From an uncultured Lachnospiraceae bacterium (GTDB taxonomy: Bacteria > Bacillota > Clostridia > Lachnospirales > Lachnospiraceae), in contig CACYPS010000011.1 of assembly GCA_902776305.1 (NCBI GenBank), positions 1-61,268 on the forward strand: a stretch of 61,268 nt of DNA, in the 5' to 3' direction. Below are positions 42,470 to 52,015 of this stretch, piece by piece; within the stretch, counting starts at the first letter, position 1, and every line of letters starts with the position of its first letter. A program made the position numbers and the translations under genes. Below the pieces are notes generated by a model that ran no database searches, was not told where the DNA came from, and saw only the letters and a list, made by a program, of their open reading frames with translations.

Positions 42470-43240
42470 ATGGCAGGTTTCAGACACGAACACAATTTCC
42501 GCGAACTTGGAGGCTATAAGACGAAAGACGGACGCACCGTCAAAAAAGGAATGTTCTACCGCAGCGGTGCGCTTGCGTTCATGGATGAACGCGAGCTGGC
42601 AGCCGTCGGGCGATTAGGATTAAAAAGCGTTGTTGATCTTCGCAGTACCATCGAGCATATCACGTTCCCGGATCCTCCCATCGACGGAGCCACCAACTAC
42701 CATTACACCGCCATGAATGACAATGACTTAAATGAGATCGACTATTCTTCACGAAAGATGATACTCATGGCCATGAAAGAACCGGGTCTTAACAAGATGG
42801 AGAGCTTCGGGAAGCACCTGTACGCTCACGTTTCATTTGACAATGACGCCTATTACAAGATGTTCCAGCTCATACTCAGGGAACGTGTACCCATGCTCTT
42901 TCACTGCACGCAGGGCAAGGACCGCACCGGAATAGCGGCTATGCTCATCCTTCTCCTGCTCGGCGTCGACGAGGAGACGATTCTCGATGATTTCGAACTG
43001 ACGAACAAATACAGAAAGTCTCTGATCAAAGAGCAGATGTCCAGATTCAGGATTCTGTCCAGACTCAGCAAGAATATCCGGACTTTTCTGTGGGTCAAGG
43101 AAGGCGTGTGCAGATCTTTCGCTGCATATGCATTGACCACCATTCAGAGGAGATACCCGAGTTACGAGGATTTCTTCCGGACAGAATATGACCTGTCCGC
43201 TGAGGATATCGCAAAAATCAGAGACCTATATCTTGAGTGA
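42470..43240 (+). CDS. tyrosine-protein phosphatase (Y_phosphatase3 family)
   Basis: 256 residues. The catalytic loop FHCTQGKDRTGIAAMLILLL contains HCxxGKDRTG, with Lys-Asp after the glycine, as in dual-specificity or phosphoinositide-like bacterial Tyr phosphatases. The N-terminus FRHEHNFRELGGYKTKDGRT and LKSVVDLRSTIEH fit this family. No signal peptide. GAGGT precedes the ATG. It is a single gene ended by a strong terminator. The substrate may be phosphotyrosine, a phospholipid or a small phosphoester. Confidence 0.9.
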   Translation: MAGFRHEHNFRELGGYKTKDGRTVKKGMFYRSGALAFMDERELAAVGRLGLKSVVDLRSTIEHITFPDPPIDGATNYHYTAMNDNDLNEIDYSSRKMILMAMKEPGLNKMESFGKHLYAHVSFDNDAYYKMFQLILRERVPMLFHCTQGKDRTGIAAMLILLLLGVDEETILDDFELTNKYRKSLIKEQMSRFRILSRLSKNIRTFLWVKEGVCRSFAAYALTTIQRRYPSYEDFFRTEYDLSAEDIAKIRDLYLE

Positions 43241-43243
43241 TTG

Positions 43244-43276
43244 AAAAAGCACCGGCGTCCCGCCGGTGCTTTTTTT
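43244..43276 (+). terminator. bidirectional rho-independent terminator
   Basis: AAAAAGCACCGGCG, TCC, then CGCCGGTGC with TTTTTTT. The A-run makes it work in both directions. It ends the Tyr phosphatase gene (+) and nifJ (-), which converge here. Confidence 0.93.
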
Positions 43277-43293
43277 GTATGTTGTAAACAGGT

Positions 43294-46200
43294 TTACATA
43301 TTTCTGTATTTCTCGTAGCGCTCCTTCGCGAGCTTAGCGCCCTCCTCGAACAACGCTTTTGCATTCTCCGGGAACGTACGTCTCAGCGATGCATACCTCA
43401 CCTCTCCGTTCAGGAACTCCTCATAATCGATGGAAGGCTCCTTCGAGTCAAGGTGGAACTTCGGCTCGGTTTCCGGGTTGAACCGGTACAGGAACCAATA
43501 GCCGGCGTCTACCGCCTTCTTCATCTCATCCTGCACTCTATCCGTTCCGCAGCGAAGTCCATGCTCCTGGCACGGCGCGTAGGCGATGATCACACTCGGA
43601 CCGTCATAGTCCTGCGCTTCGCGGACCGCCTTGATCAGCTGATTGTAATCCGCTCCCATAGCCACCTGTGCAACATAGACCTTGCCGTATGTCATGAGCA
43701 TGCTGCCGAGATCCTTCTTCGGCTGCTTCTTGCCGGATGCCGCGAACTGTGCGACCGCACCGACCGGAGTCGCCTTGGAAGACTGACCGCCTGTGTTGGA
43801 GTAGACCTCCGTATCCACGATCAGGACGTTGACGTTCTCGCCGCTGGCGATTACGTGATCCAGACCGCCGAATCCGATATCATACGCCCAACCGTCGCCG
43901 CCGTACATCCAGAAAGTCTTCTTGACCAGCTGGTCCTTATAGCGAAGAATTGCCTTTGCTTCTTCATCGTCCAACTTTGAGAGAGCCTCAATCAGCTTTT
44001 CGCTGGTCTCGGGCGACTTCTCGAAATCTTCAAACGTCGCAATCCACTCATCCATCGCCTCGCAGGCTGCACTGTCTGTGCAGACACTACGATATTCTTC
44101 CACTCTGTCTTTCTCATGCAGACGCTGCTGATTGACCGACAGCACCATGCCGAGAGAGAATTCAGCGTTATTTTCAAACAGGGAATTGGACCATGCAGGT
44201 CCGCGGCCCTTCTGATTTACAGTATACGGGATACCCGGCATTGCGGAGCCCCATGCCTGAGAGCAGCCGGTCGCATTTGCCCAGTAAACACGATCTCCGT
44301 AAAGCTGAGTGAGAAGCTTTGCGTACGGCGTCTCGCCGCAGCCGGCGCATGCCGCCGAGAACTCGACGAGCGGTCTGCGGAACTGGCTTCCCTTGACCGA
44401 ATACGGATCGAAGATATCTTTCTTTTCGGGCAGATTCAGCGCGTACTCCCATGCAGCGGATGTATCAGCGGCTTCGGAAGCCGGGACCATGGTGAGTGCT
44501 TTGCCTTTAGCCGGGCAGACATTTGCGCAGCTGCCGCAGCCCGTGCAGTCGAGCTCGCTCACCTGCATCGTAAAGTACATGCCTGCGACCTGCTTACCTT
44601 TTGCCGGTGCGATCTTCATGCCTTCCGGCATTGCGCTCTTCTCCTCCTCAGTCATAAGATACGGGCGGACGACCGCATGCGGACAGACATAAGCACATCT
44701 GTTGCACTGGATACATGTTTCCGGATTCCACACCGGTACGCGGACAGCGATTCCGCGTTTTTCATAGGCTGTAAGACCCATGTCCATGACGCCGTCCTTA
44801 TATCTTGCCAGCTGGCTGACTGACAGATCGTCGCCCTTCTGGGCGTTGATCGGCTCAAGGATCTCCGTGACGACAGCCGGTACATTTCTCTCCTTCTTCG
44901 GAGCATCTTCGGCGTCCTTCCATGAATCCGGAACATCGATGCGGACAAATGCACTGCACCCCGCGTCTATAGCCGCCAGATTACGTTTTACGACGTCCTC
45001 TCCCTTTGCGAAATATGTCTTCTCCGCTGCCGCCTTCATGTAGCGGACAGAATCCTCGACCGGAATGACCGGCATGAGGTTGAAGAAAGCGGACTGAAGG
45101 ACCATGTTAAAGTGGCCGCCGAGTCCGAGATCGCGTGCAATCTTCGTGGCGTCGATCGTGTACAGCTGAATGCCCTTATTTGCGATTTCTCGCTTTGCAT
45201 TTGCAGGAATATGCTTCTCAAGCTCTGCCGTATCCCACGGGCAATTGATGAGGAGCGTACCGCCCGGCTTGACTTCCGATGCGATGTCGTACTTCTCGAT
45301 ATATGTCGGATTATGGCAGGCAATGAAGTCTGCTGATTTTACGTAATAGGACGAACGAATCGGTCTGTCGCCGAAACGGAGATGGCTCTTCGTTACGCCG
45401 AACGATTTTTTTGCGTCATATTCGAAATAAGCCTGTGCGAATTTGTCTGTATGCGAATTGATGATCTCGACCGTATTCTTGTTGGCGCCGACGGTACCGT
45501 CAGAACCGAGACCCCAGAATTTGCAGCTGACAAGTCCGTCCTCCTCAAGATTCAGGACTTCCTTTTCCTTCAGAGACAGATGAGTCACGTCGTCATTAAT
45601 ACCGATCGTAAAACTGTTGACCGGCTTCTCCTCAAGCAGGTTCGCAAAGACTGCTGCGATCTGGGACGGCGTGGTATCCTTGGAGGACAGACCGTAACGG
45701 CCGCCGACCACAACGAGGTCGCTGCGTCCGCGAAGCGCTGTACAGACATCCTGATACAGAGGCTCGCCGGCGCTTCCCATCTCTTTTGTGCGATCCAGAA
45801 CAGCGATCGACTTGCATGTAGCCGGTATCGCAGCAACGAAACGGCTGATATCGAACGGACGATACAGATGGACCTGTACAAAACCGACTTTCTCGCCGCG
45901 AGCGTTCAGGAAGTCGACCGTCTCCTTGATGCATCCGGAAACGGATCCCATCGCGATAATGACACGCTCTGCATCCGGCGCTCCGTAATAGTTGAAAATA
46001 TGGTACTCTCTGCCGGTGATCTCACTGATTTTTCCGAGATACCCTTCTACAATATCCGGCAGTGCTGAATAATCATTGTTGTTGGCTTCTCTCATCTGGA
46101 AGAAAATGTCCGGATTCTGAACAGTAGCACGGATCATCGGATGTTCCGGATTCAGCGCCTGTGCACGCCATGCGTCCAGAGCCTCATAGTCAACAAGGTC

Positions 46201-46785
46201 CGCCAGATCCGCGTAGTTCATCTGCTCGACTTTGTCCAGCTCATGTGATGTGCGGAAGCCGTCAAAGAAGTGGATGAACGGTACAAGCCCCTTGATTGCC
46301 GAAAGATGTGCCACGCCTGCAAGGTCCATGACCTCCTGAACATCGCCGCTCGCAAGAAGGGCAAATCCCGTCTGACGGCAGTTATATACATCCGAATGAT
46401 CTCCGAATATGGAGAGCGCGTGGGAGCCGACCGTACGGCTGGCCACATGAAGTACGCCCGGGAGACGCTCACCGGCAATGCGGTGCATGGTCGGAATCAT
46501 CAGCATAAGTCCCTGCGAAGAAGTAAAACTTGTCGCCAGGGCTCCGGTCTCGAGGGCGCCGTGAACGGCTGCGATCGCGCCGGATTCCGCCTGCATCTCA
46601 ACGAGGCGGACGCGCTGACCGAAGATGTTCTTCTTTCCGTTGGCAGACCAGACGTCTGTTTTTCCCGCCATCGGCGAGGAAGGTGTAATTGGATAAATAG
46701 CCGCTATTTCAGTGAATGCATATGCAATATAAGCGGCGGCTTCATTACCGTCCACCGTCACATATTGCTTCTGTCTGTCACTCAT
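43294..46785 (-). CDS. nifJ: pyruvate:ferredoxin (flavodoxin) oxidoreductase
   Basis: 1163 residues, the single-chain PFOR. It splits pyruvate with CoA into acetyl-CoA, CO2 and reduced ferredoxin, feeding Pta/Buk. The N-terminal EIAAIYPITPSSPMAGKTD and the GDHSDVYNCRQTG region are conserved. Two ferredoxin-type [4Fe-4S] motifs lie at about 690 (CIQCNRCAYVCP) and 747 (CTGCGSCANVCP). The TPP site is GGDGWAYDIGFGGLDHV with VDTEVYSNTGGQSSKATP. A third cluster is coordinated by CAGCGETPY and later cysteines. TCGGAGG precedes the ATG. It stops 18 nt before a strong terminator. A central enzyme of an obligate anaerobe. Confidence 0.97.
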   Translation of the reverse strand: MSDRQKQYVTVDGNEAAAYIAYAFTEIAAIYPITPSSPMAGKTDVWSANGKKNIFGQRVRLVEMQAESGAIAAVHGALETGALATSFTSSQGLMLMIPTMHRIAGERLPGVLHVASRTVGSHALSIFGDHSDVYNCRQTGFALLASGDVQEVMDLAGVAHLSAIKGLVPFIHFFDGFRTSHELDKVEQMNYADLADLVDYEALDAWRAQALNPEHPMIRATVQNPDIFFQMREANNNDYSALPDIVEGYLGKISEITGREYHIFNYYGAPDAERVIIAMGSVSGCIKETVDFLNARGEKVGFVQVHLYRPFDISRFVAAIPATCKSIAVLDRTKEMGSAGEPLYQDVCTALRGRSDLVVVGGRYGLSSKDTTPSQIAAVFANLLEEKPVNSFTIGINDDVTHLSLKEKEVLNLEEDGLVSCKFWGLGSDGTVGANKNTVEIINSHTDKFAQAYFEYDAKKSFGVTKSHLRFGDRPIRSSYYVKSADFIACHNPTYIEKYDIASEVKPGGTLLINCPWDTAELEKHIPANAKREIANKGIQLYTIDATKIARDLGLGGHFNMVLQSAFFNLMPVIPVEDSVRYMKAAAEKTYFAKGEDVVKRNLAAIDAGCSAFVRIDVPDSWKDAEDAPKKERNVPAVVTEILEPINAQKGDDLSVSQLARYKDGVMDMGLTAYEKRGIAVRVPVWNPETCIQCNRCAYVCPHAVVRPYLMTEEEKSAMPEGMKIAPAKGKQVAGMYFTMQVSELDCTGCGSCANVCPAKGKALTMVPASEAADTSAAWEYALNLPEKKDIFDPYSVKGSQFRRPLVEFSAACAGCGETPYAKLLTQLYGDRVYWANATGCSQAWGSAMPGIPYTVNQKGRGPAWSNSLFENNAEFSLGMVLSVNQQRLHEKDRVEEYRSVCTDSAACEAMDEWIATFEDFEKSPETSEKLIEALSKLDDEEAKAILRYKDQLVKKTFWMYGGDGWAYDIGFGGLDHVIASGENVNVLIVDTEVYSNTGGQSSKATPVGAVAQFAASGKKQPKKDLGSMLMTYGKVYVAQVAMGADYNQLIKAVREAQDYDGPSVIIAYAPCQEHGLRCGTDRVQDEMKKAVDAGYWFLYRFNPETEPKFHLDSKEPSIDYEEFLNGEVRYASLRRTFPENAKALFEEGAKLAKERYEKYRNM

Positions 46786-46820
46786 AATGTTTTCCTCCGA
46801 GTTTCTCTCTTATGTCAGAT

Positions 46821-46859
46821 TTACCGAAGCATAACGGTTTTTCCCGTCTGCTTCGGTAA
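46821..46859 (-). other. hairpin in the nifJ leader
   Basis: TTACCGAAGC and GCTTCGGTAA are perfect 10-bp arms, with an inner ACGG/CCGT pairing. No T-run follows on the minus strand, so it does not look like a terminator; a stabilising or regulatory hairpin, or part of the R1 region, fits better. Confidence 0.5.
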
Positions 46860-46941
46860 TTTGTTCCTCCAGGGTCAGGCGACCATGCTTGCATGGTCAT
46901 CTGACCCGCCAATCAAAGTTTGAAAGTTTACTTTCAAACTT
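46857..46941 (-). repeat. R1 dispersed palindromic repeat, copy B (85 bp)
   Basis: Exact inverse copy of 3975-4059. It lies between the stop of the TIM-barrel/acyl-CoA synthetase gene and the nifJ leader hairpin. Confidence 0.9.
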
Positions 46942-46959
46942 CAGCTTTCTTACATGTAC

Positions 46960-49458
46960 TTAAGCCGTTACAATACTCGCCGCCTTCTGCAGCCCGAGCT
47001 TCTCAATCGCCTGCTCACGCATCTTATATTTCTGGATCTTGCCCGCATCGTTCATCGGGAATCCGTCCACGAAATCGATATACTTCGGAACCTTATGCTT
47101 CGCCATGTGGTCAAGTACGAATTTCTTCATCTCCTCGACCGTCATGGTCTCACCCTCCTTGAGGATAATGCAGGCCATGATCTCCTCGCCCATCGCCTGA
47201 TCCGGGACGCCGATGACCTGAACATCGCTTACCTTCGGATGTGTATAAATGAATTCCTCGATCTCCTTCGGGTAAATATTCTCACCGCCGCGGATGATCA
47301 TATCCTTCAGACGGCCTGTAATTCTGTAATTGCCTTCCTTCGTTCTGCAGGCAAGGTCGCCTGTGTGCAGCCAACCGTCCTTATCGATCGCAGAGGCTGT
47401 TGCCTTCGGCATCTTGTAGTAACCCTTCATAATATTATATCCGCGGGCTACAAACTCTCCGATGACCTCGTCCGGGCAATCCTCGCCGGTCTCCGGATCC
47501 ACGATCTTGCACTCGACTTCCGGGAAAGCGCTTCCGACGGTCGTAACGCGGACTTCCAGAGAATCCGTAGTGCGGCTCATCGTGCACCCCGGTGAAGCCT
47601 CGGTCTGACCGTAAACGATAACGATTTCCGGCATATGCATCTTTTCGACGACATCCCGCATGACAGCAATCGGGCAGGGACTTCCTGCCATGATACCGGT
47701 CCTCATATGAGCAAAACTGGTCTTCTCGAAATCCGGATGCGACAGCATCGCAATGAACATCGTCGGCACGCCGTGGAAAGCGGTGATATGCTCATTGTGT
47801 ATGCAGGAAAGCGACGACTTCGGCGAGAAGTACGGAATCGGAAGAATCGTGCCGCCGTGGGTCATCGTTGCAGTCATAGCGAGTACCATGCCGAAACAGT
47901 GGAACATCGGCACCTGAATCATCATGCGGTCTTCCGTAGACAGATCCATTCCGTCGCCGATACTCTTACCGTCATTGACAATATTGTAATGTGTCAACAT
48001 AACGCCCTTCGGGAATCCCGTCGTTCCGGATGTATACTGCATATTGCAGACATCGTTCACATCGACTGCCGCAGCCATGCGATTGATCTCTTCGATCGGC
48101 GTGCGGGACGCATACTCGAGGGATTCCTCCCAGGTCAGCGCGCCCGGCATGCGGAAACCGACTGTAATAACATTGCGCAGGAACGGAAGACGTCTTGTAT
48201 GGAGCGGCTTACCCGGCTTGTTATCCTTGATTTCCGGGCAGAGTTCATTGATGATGCTGTTATAATCGGAATCTCTGTAGCCTTCGATCATGACCAGCGT
48301 ATGCGTATCCGACTGGCGAAGCAGATACTCCGCTTCATGAATCTTGTAAGCGGTATTCATCGTGACAAGAACAGCGCCGATCTTCGTGGTTGCCCAGAAA
48401 GTCAGGAACCACTGGGGAACATTTGTCGCCCAGATCGTGACCTTGGATCCGGCCTTGACGCCGAGGGATACCAGCGTGCGTGCAAACTCATCGACATCAT
48501 CCCTGAACTGGCTGTATGTTCTTGTATAATCCAATGTCGTAAAGCGGATTGCCGTCTGATCCGGGAACTCTTCGACCATGGTATCCAGAACCTGCGGAAA
48601 CGTCTTGTCGATCAGGTCGCCTTTCTTCCAGACATACCGTCCTACATGGCGGTTGCTCCAGTAGAGATGGCGTTTGCCGCGCTTTGTATTTTCAAATGGA
48701 CGCATCCCGTTCTCATAATGCGTCAGAATGATTTCAATATCCTCAAGTCCTTCCATCCAGTTCGGATCCCACTCGAGCGATACATAACCGTCATAGTTGA
48801 CCGAGCGAAGGGCGTCCATGAGATCCTGAAGAGGAAGCTGGCCTTCACCGATCAGTTCGGGAATGATTTTTCCATCCTCTTGCCGACAGTCATGAATGTG
48901 CACATGTTTTACATATGCACCCAGATTTGTGATCGTCGTTTCGGCGCTCTCTCCGCCCTCGAACACAGTTGTGTGCATATCCCAGAGGGCTGCAAGCCTG
49001 TCGTCAGAGAAACGATTCAGGAGATCGCGCAGACGGCTCGTATCCGCGTAGGCATCCGCAGTCTCGACAAGTACAGTCACCGGTTTTTCTCCGACTATAT
49101 CAAGGAGAATGCCGAGCGGCTCCACACATTTTTCCGGATCGCTCTCCGAAGTATGAATGCCGATGCAGCTTATGCCGAGATTCACGGCTACCGTGAGACA
49201 TTCCGTGAACTCTCTGATGAAATCCGGAGAAGTGAAGTCCTTTACGGTGTTGATACACGGCAGCTGAAGATGATCTGCAATCAGATGCCGTCTTACGGAT
49301 GCCGCCCGCTCCGGGTTCGTAGGACTGCCCTTTCCGCGGAAGACAGGGCTGTGTATATCATAAAGCTCGATGCCCTGCATGCGCGTGTAAACAGCAACGC
49401 TGCAGAATTCATCCCAGCTCATATTATTCCAATTCTGGATAGAGAATGACAGTTTCAA
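46960..49458 (-). CDS. fusion of a xylose-isomerase-like TIM barrel and an acyl-CoA synthetase
   Basis: 832 residues. Residues 1 to about 260 are a sugar-phosphate isomerase/AP endonuclease 2-like TIM barrel with all probable metal ligands (VLVETADAY, LWDMHTT, HVHIHDC, VSLEWDPN). Residues 280-832 are an AMP-forming acyl-CoA ligase: P-loop QYTSGTTGFPKGVMLTH, YGQTEASPG, GWLHTGDLACRTKEGNY and GRLKDMIIRGGENIYPKEIE. The last is close to medium-chain or long-chain fatty-acid CoA ligases, and the catalytic Lys is in the C-terminal NDAGKIQKYKMRE. Both halves look active. A barrel fused to a ligase suggests a pathway where a sugar-like acid is isomerised and then activated. It stands alone upstream of nifJ. 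Confidence 0.88.
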   Translation of the reverse strand: MKLSFSIQNWNNMSWDEFCSVAVYTRMQGIELYDIHSPVFRGKGSPTNPERAASVRRHLIADHLQLPCINTVKDFTSPDFIREFTECLTVAVNLGISCIGIHTSESDPEKCVEPLGILLDIVGEKPVTVLVETADAYADTSRLRDLLNRFSDDRLAALWDMHTTVFEGGESAETTITNLGAYVKHVHIHDCRQEDGKIIPELIGEGQLPLQDLMDALRSVNYDGYVSLEWDPNWMEGLEDIEIILTHYENGMRPFENTKRGKRHLYWSNRHVGRYVWKKGDLIDKTFPQVLDTMVEEFPDQTAIRFTTLDYTRTYSQFRDDVDEFARTLVSLGVKAGSKVTIWATNVPQWFLTFWATTKIGAVLVTMNTAYKIHEAEYLLRQSDTHTLVMIEGYRDSDYNSIINELCPEIKDNKPGKPLHTRRLPFLRNVITVGFRMPGALTWEESLEYASRTPIEEINRMAAAVDVNDVCNMQYTSGTTGFPKGVMLTHYNIVNDGKSIGDGMDLSTEDRMMIQVPMFHCFGMVLAMTATMTHGGTILPIPYFSPKSSLSCIHNEHITAFHGVPTMFIAMLSHPDFEKTSFAHMRTGIMAGSPCPIAVMRDVVEKMHMPEIVIVYGQTEASPGCTMSRTTDSLEVRVTTVGSAFPEVECKIVDPETGEDCPDEVIGEFVARGYNIMKGYYKMPKATASAIDKDGWLHTGDLACRTKEGNYRITGRLKDMIIRGGENIYPKEIEEFIYTHPKVSDVQVIGVPDQAMGEEIMACIILKEGETMTVEEMKKFVLDHMAKHKVPKYIDFVDGFPMNDAGKIQKYKMREQAIEKLGLQKAASIVTA

Positions 49459-49597
49459 GATGTAAACCTCCTCTTACTTTTCACTCATTGTCACTCATCG
49501 TTGCTCGAAAGTATCCCGACAGTCATCCGGCAGGAACGGTTCCTGATAGCCAAGAACCGCCTCTGCATGAGTCCTTGTCGAAATATCAGCCCGGATA

Positions 49598-51007
49598 TTA
49601 TGCATCCTCATAAACAATCTTGTTCAAAGCACTGATATAAGCCCGGATCGAAGCCCCGATAATATCCGTTGAAATGCCGTTTCCTGAATAGACGCGACCG
49701 CCGGCGCGAAGCTTGACAAGAGCGCTTCCCATGGCGTCACGGCCTTCCGTTACCGTCTGGATCTGGAAATCATCGAGTTCATAGTGATGTCCTATGATTT
49801 GCTCAATAGCCTGGAAAGAAGCATCGATCGGACCGTCGCCGATACCTACGCCACGGATTTCTTCACCGTCCCTCACGAGAAGAATATTTGCAGTCGCGGT
49901 GATAACATTTCCGCTGTTGATTACATAAGTCTTCAGTGTATATGTGGACGGCACCTGCATGGCGGTACTTGCGATAATTGCATCCAGCTCTTTGGTTCCT
50001 ACATATGTCTTTTTGGCAGCGACTCTGAGGAAAGATTCGAATACGCGGGCATTGTCCTCCTCGCTGAGATCATAGCCCATCTGGCGAACGACCTTGGTCA
50101 CCTCGCTGATATCATCGTTTTTGTCAAGGCAGACATTCGCAATGTCTTCAAGCCCGATATTATTAAAGCGGGACTGATCGTCTTCCTGCGGATCAAGGAT
50201 TCTCTTCAGCTGTCCTACAGCGCGATGAAGCTCCGTCACACGGACCTGCGTAGTGATATCGAGGTCATTACCCTTGACTGCCACGAACTCGGCAAGCTCC
50301 TCCATGGTCGGATAGCCGTTCGGCAGGGCGGTGCATTTTACGCCTACAGCACCTTCTCTGACTGCCTGTGCAGCACAGGCAACTGCCATGTTGATGGTAT
50401 CCCTGATCTCGACATAAAGCTCGATGTCTTTAAGGCCCGGAACATTTTCCATGATTTCTCTGACAAATGTGCCGAATTCATCAGGCATCATAATGCCTGC
50501 AGTATCGCAGACTGTGATCTTGTAAGCACCCGCATCAATGGCAGCATTCAGCGCCTTATACAGGAATTCCGGCTCTGCGCGGGTCGCATCTTCAGCGGAG
50601 AATTCAACGAACTCCGTGTAGAAACGGGCCTTCTTTACGGATTCCGAAATGAGCTCGAGCATTGCGCCCGCTTTCTTATGGCACATATACTCCATCTGAA
50701 CGGTCGAAACCGGAGCAATGATGTTGAGCTTCGGTTTCTTAGCCGGCTTAACGCTTTCCCATGTCTGCTCAATATTGCCGACTGAAATATCGACTGCCGC
50801 GGAGATTCTTGTCACCACCATGGAAGCGATGGTCCGGTTGGCAAGCTGATCGGCCTTGCTGTCAGAAATCGGTGCGAGCTCAATCGTATCTGCCTTTAAT
50901 CGGTCAAGGCTTCTCGCCACCTCGAGTTTCTCCTTGAAGGAGAGCTCTCTGCCGCGGGCATTTGCAGCCTGTCTAAGGGTCATGTCGATGAATTTCAGTG
51001 TTCTCAT
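49598..51007 (-). CDS. 2-isopropylmalate synthase-like protein without the usual metal site
   Basis: 469 residues from ATG 51007 (GAAAGGAAAAG upstream). The order is that of LeuA: a DRE-TIM barrel, a linker, and the LeuA allosteric dimer domain (STYTLKTYVINSGNVITATA, GIGDGPIDASFQAIEQIIG, KLRAGGRVYSGNGISTDIIG). The barrel is altered: DxTLRDGEQ reads DMTLRQAAN, so the metal-binding Asp is Gln, and the HxH of strand 7 reads VEI in ELYVEIRDTINMAV. FSAEDATRAE and DTAGIMMPDEF remain. It is controlled by a T-box leader whose specifier seems to be a Leu codon. It may be a pseudo-enzyme that senses leucine, or an enzyme of other chemistry. I cannot tell which. Confidence 0.82.
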   Translation of the reverse strand: MRTLKFIDMTLRQAANARGRELSFKEKLEVARSLDRLKADTIELAPISDSKADQLANRTIASMVVTRISAAVDISVGNIEQTWESVKPAKKPKLNIIAPVSTVQMEYMCHKKAGAMLELISESVKKARFYTEFVEFSAEDATRAEPEFLYKALNAAIDAGAYKITVCDTAGIMMPDEFGTFVREIMENVPGLKDIELYVEIRDTINMAVACAAQAVREGAVGVKCTALPNGYPTMEELAEFVAVKGNDLDITTQVRVTELHRAVGQLKRILDPQEDDQSRFNNIGLEDIANVCLDKNDDISEVTKVVRQMGYDLSEEDNARVFESFLRVAAKKTYVGTKELDAIIASTAMQVPSTYTLKTYVINSGNVITATANILLVRDGEEIRGVGIGDGPIDASFQAIEQIIGHHYELDDFQIQTVTEGRDAMGSALVKLRAGGRVYSGNGISTDIIGASIRAYISALNKIVYEDA

Positions 51008-51120
51008 GATTTTCTTTTCCTTTCTATAGATAAGTACCTGTCCGGAAGCCTTGCCGTTCCGACTCACGCCGCATATCCCTTTCTATGAATCGGGATGGCC
51101 GATCAGAAACTTTTCTTAAT

Positions 51121-51385
51121 GAAAAAAGCCCAGAGGCTCACGAACTTAATGAACCTCTGGGACGACTAATCAATTAATCGCGGTACCACCCAGATTGCCG
51201 CACAAGCGACCGCTCTGTAGTACTCAATAAAGTACCTGGCCTTGATAACGGGACCTTCCGGATTTCCCTACACAGCGTTCGCCTTCAGGAAATCTGCTCC
51301 GGCATGAGACTGCGCATTGTACTCACTCCGACTCGCACCAACCGTCGGATCTCTGTAGTGGTGGGCAAATTGCATAGTGCCTTCA
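51121..51385 (-). ncRNA. T-box riboswitch leader, probably tRNA-Leu
   Basis: On the minus strand the T-box GGTGGTACCGCG (51179-51190) is followed by a terminator (CCCAGAGG stem, CCTCTGGGC, TTTTTT; 51122-51161). Stem I begins with GGCA near 51382 and closes with TGCC; a CUC triplet followed by A lies directly before this closing arm, as expected for a Leu specifier. Uncharged tRNA-Leu would stabilise the antiterminator and turn on the LeuA-like gene. The 531-bp gap before that gene is mostly this leader. Confidence 0.9.
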
Positions 51386-51428
51386 TCGCATTTATATATA
51401 TTTCATATTTTGTCACATCTAATGAAAG

Positions 51429-51457
51429 ATTCTAATTTATGTCGGCTGGTTTGTCAA
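51429..51457 (-). promoter_or_regulatory. sigma-A promoter of the T-box leader
   Basis: TTGACA, 17 nt and TAGAAT on the minus strand, about 45-50 nt before stem I of the T-box. Both boxes are near consensus. Confidence 0.8.
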
Positions 51458-51538
51458 TCTGTTTTTCTATGCACGTAAAAGATTTCAATCATTCTCTGTG
51501 CATTCGGTCAGCTCGAAAATTCACGCTCTGTGCAGCTG

Positions 51539-51862
51539 TCACTTAAGATTGTATTCTGCGTAAAGAGTTTTACGATACGCTTCGTCTGTTGCCGCTCTTT
51601 CAACATCTTCTGAGCGCCCTTCTTTCATGAGTTTGCTTACAAGCAAAGCAAAAAGGTTTTCACCTTCTCTATGCCCTTCTTCCCACATTCTTTCATCTCG
51701 TTCCAAGAGTGTCATGTACTCTAACCTCCATTTCTCATGTCTGCGGGCAGTACCGACCCGTTCATCCAGTCGTCTCGTAAAATCAGAACCTACTTCTTTG
51801 GTCGTCAGGAGGAACGCTTTCATTTCTTCTGAAACATCATCTTGATAGTTTGATAATAACAC
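51539..51862 (-). pseudogene. C-terminal remnant of an Rpn-family (PD-(D/E)XK) nuclease
   Basis: 107 residues without a nuclease core. The sequence VGTARRHEKWRLEYMTLLER, then EGHREGENLFALLVSKLMK and ATDEAYRKTLYAEYN is like the C-terminal tail of Rpn/transposase-like proteins, which are otherwise about 300 residues. No N-terminal part is found upstream: 51863-52015 shows no related coding sequence. It is therefore probably a truncated, non-functional gene, although an intact start and frame leave a small expressed protein possible. Confidence 0.6.
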
Positions 51863-51956
51863 TTCACTATAAAGGTTCCAATATAAAAAATGTCATAACT
51901 ACACAGCTCATCTTTCGCAGGTGCTTCGCGTCTTGCTCGCATTGGCGGTCAGATAG

Positions 51957-51999
51957 AAACAAAAAAAGGATGTGAAAATGATCTCTCATCTTCACATCC
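51957..51999 (-). terminator. rho-independent terminator after the 52-aa gene
   Basis: GGATGTGAA and TTCACATCC are 9-bp arms around a 14-nt loop, with TTTTTTTGTTT following on the minus strand. It lies 17 nt past the stop of the 52-aa gene. Confidence 0.85.
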
Positions 52000-52015
52000 C
52001 GTATCTATCCGTTTC

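Noticed and set aside
46821-46859. Terminator between the acyl-CoA synthetase fusion and nifJ
   Set aside because: The stem is strong but no T-run follows on the coding strand; I listed it as a hairpin of unknown role.
47635-49449. Long plus-strand open frame (604 codons) opposite the TIM-barrel/acyl-CoA synthetase gene
   Set aside because: The minus-strand frame carries complete enzyme motifs, while the plus frame gives a His/Arg-rich product without recognisable domains. It is a shadow of codon bias.
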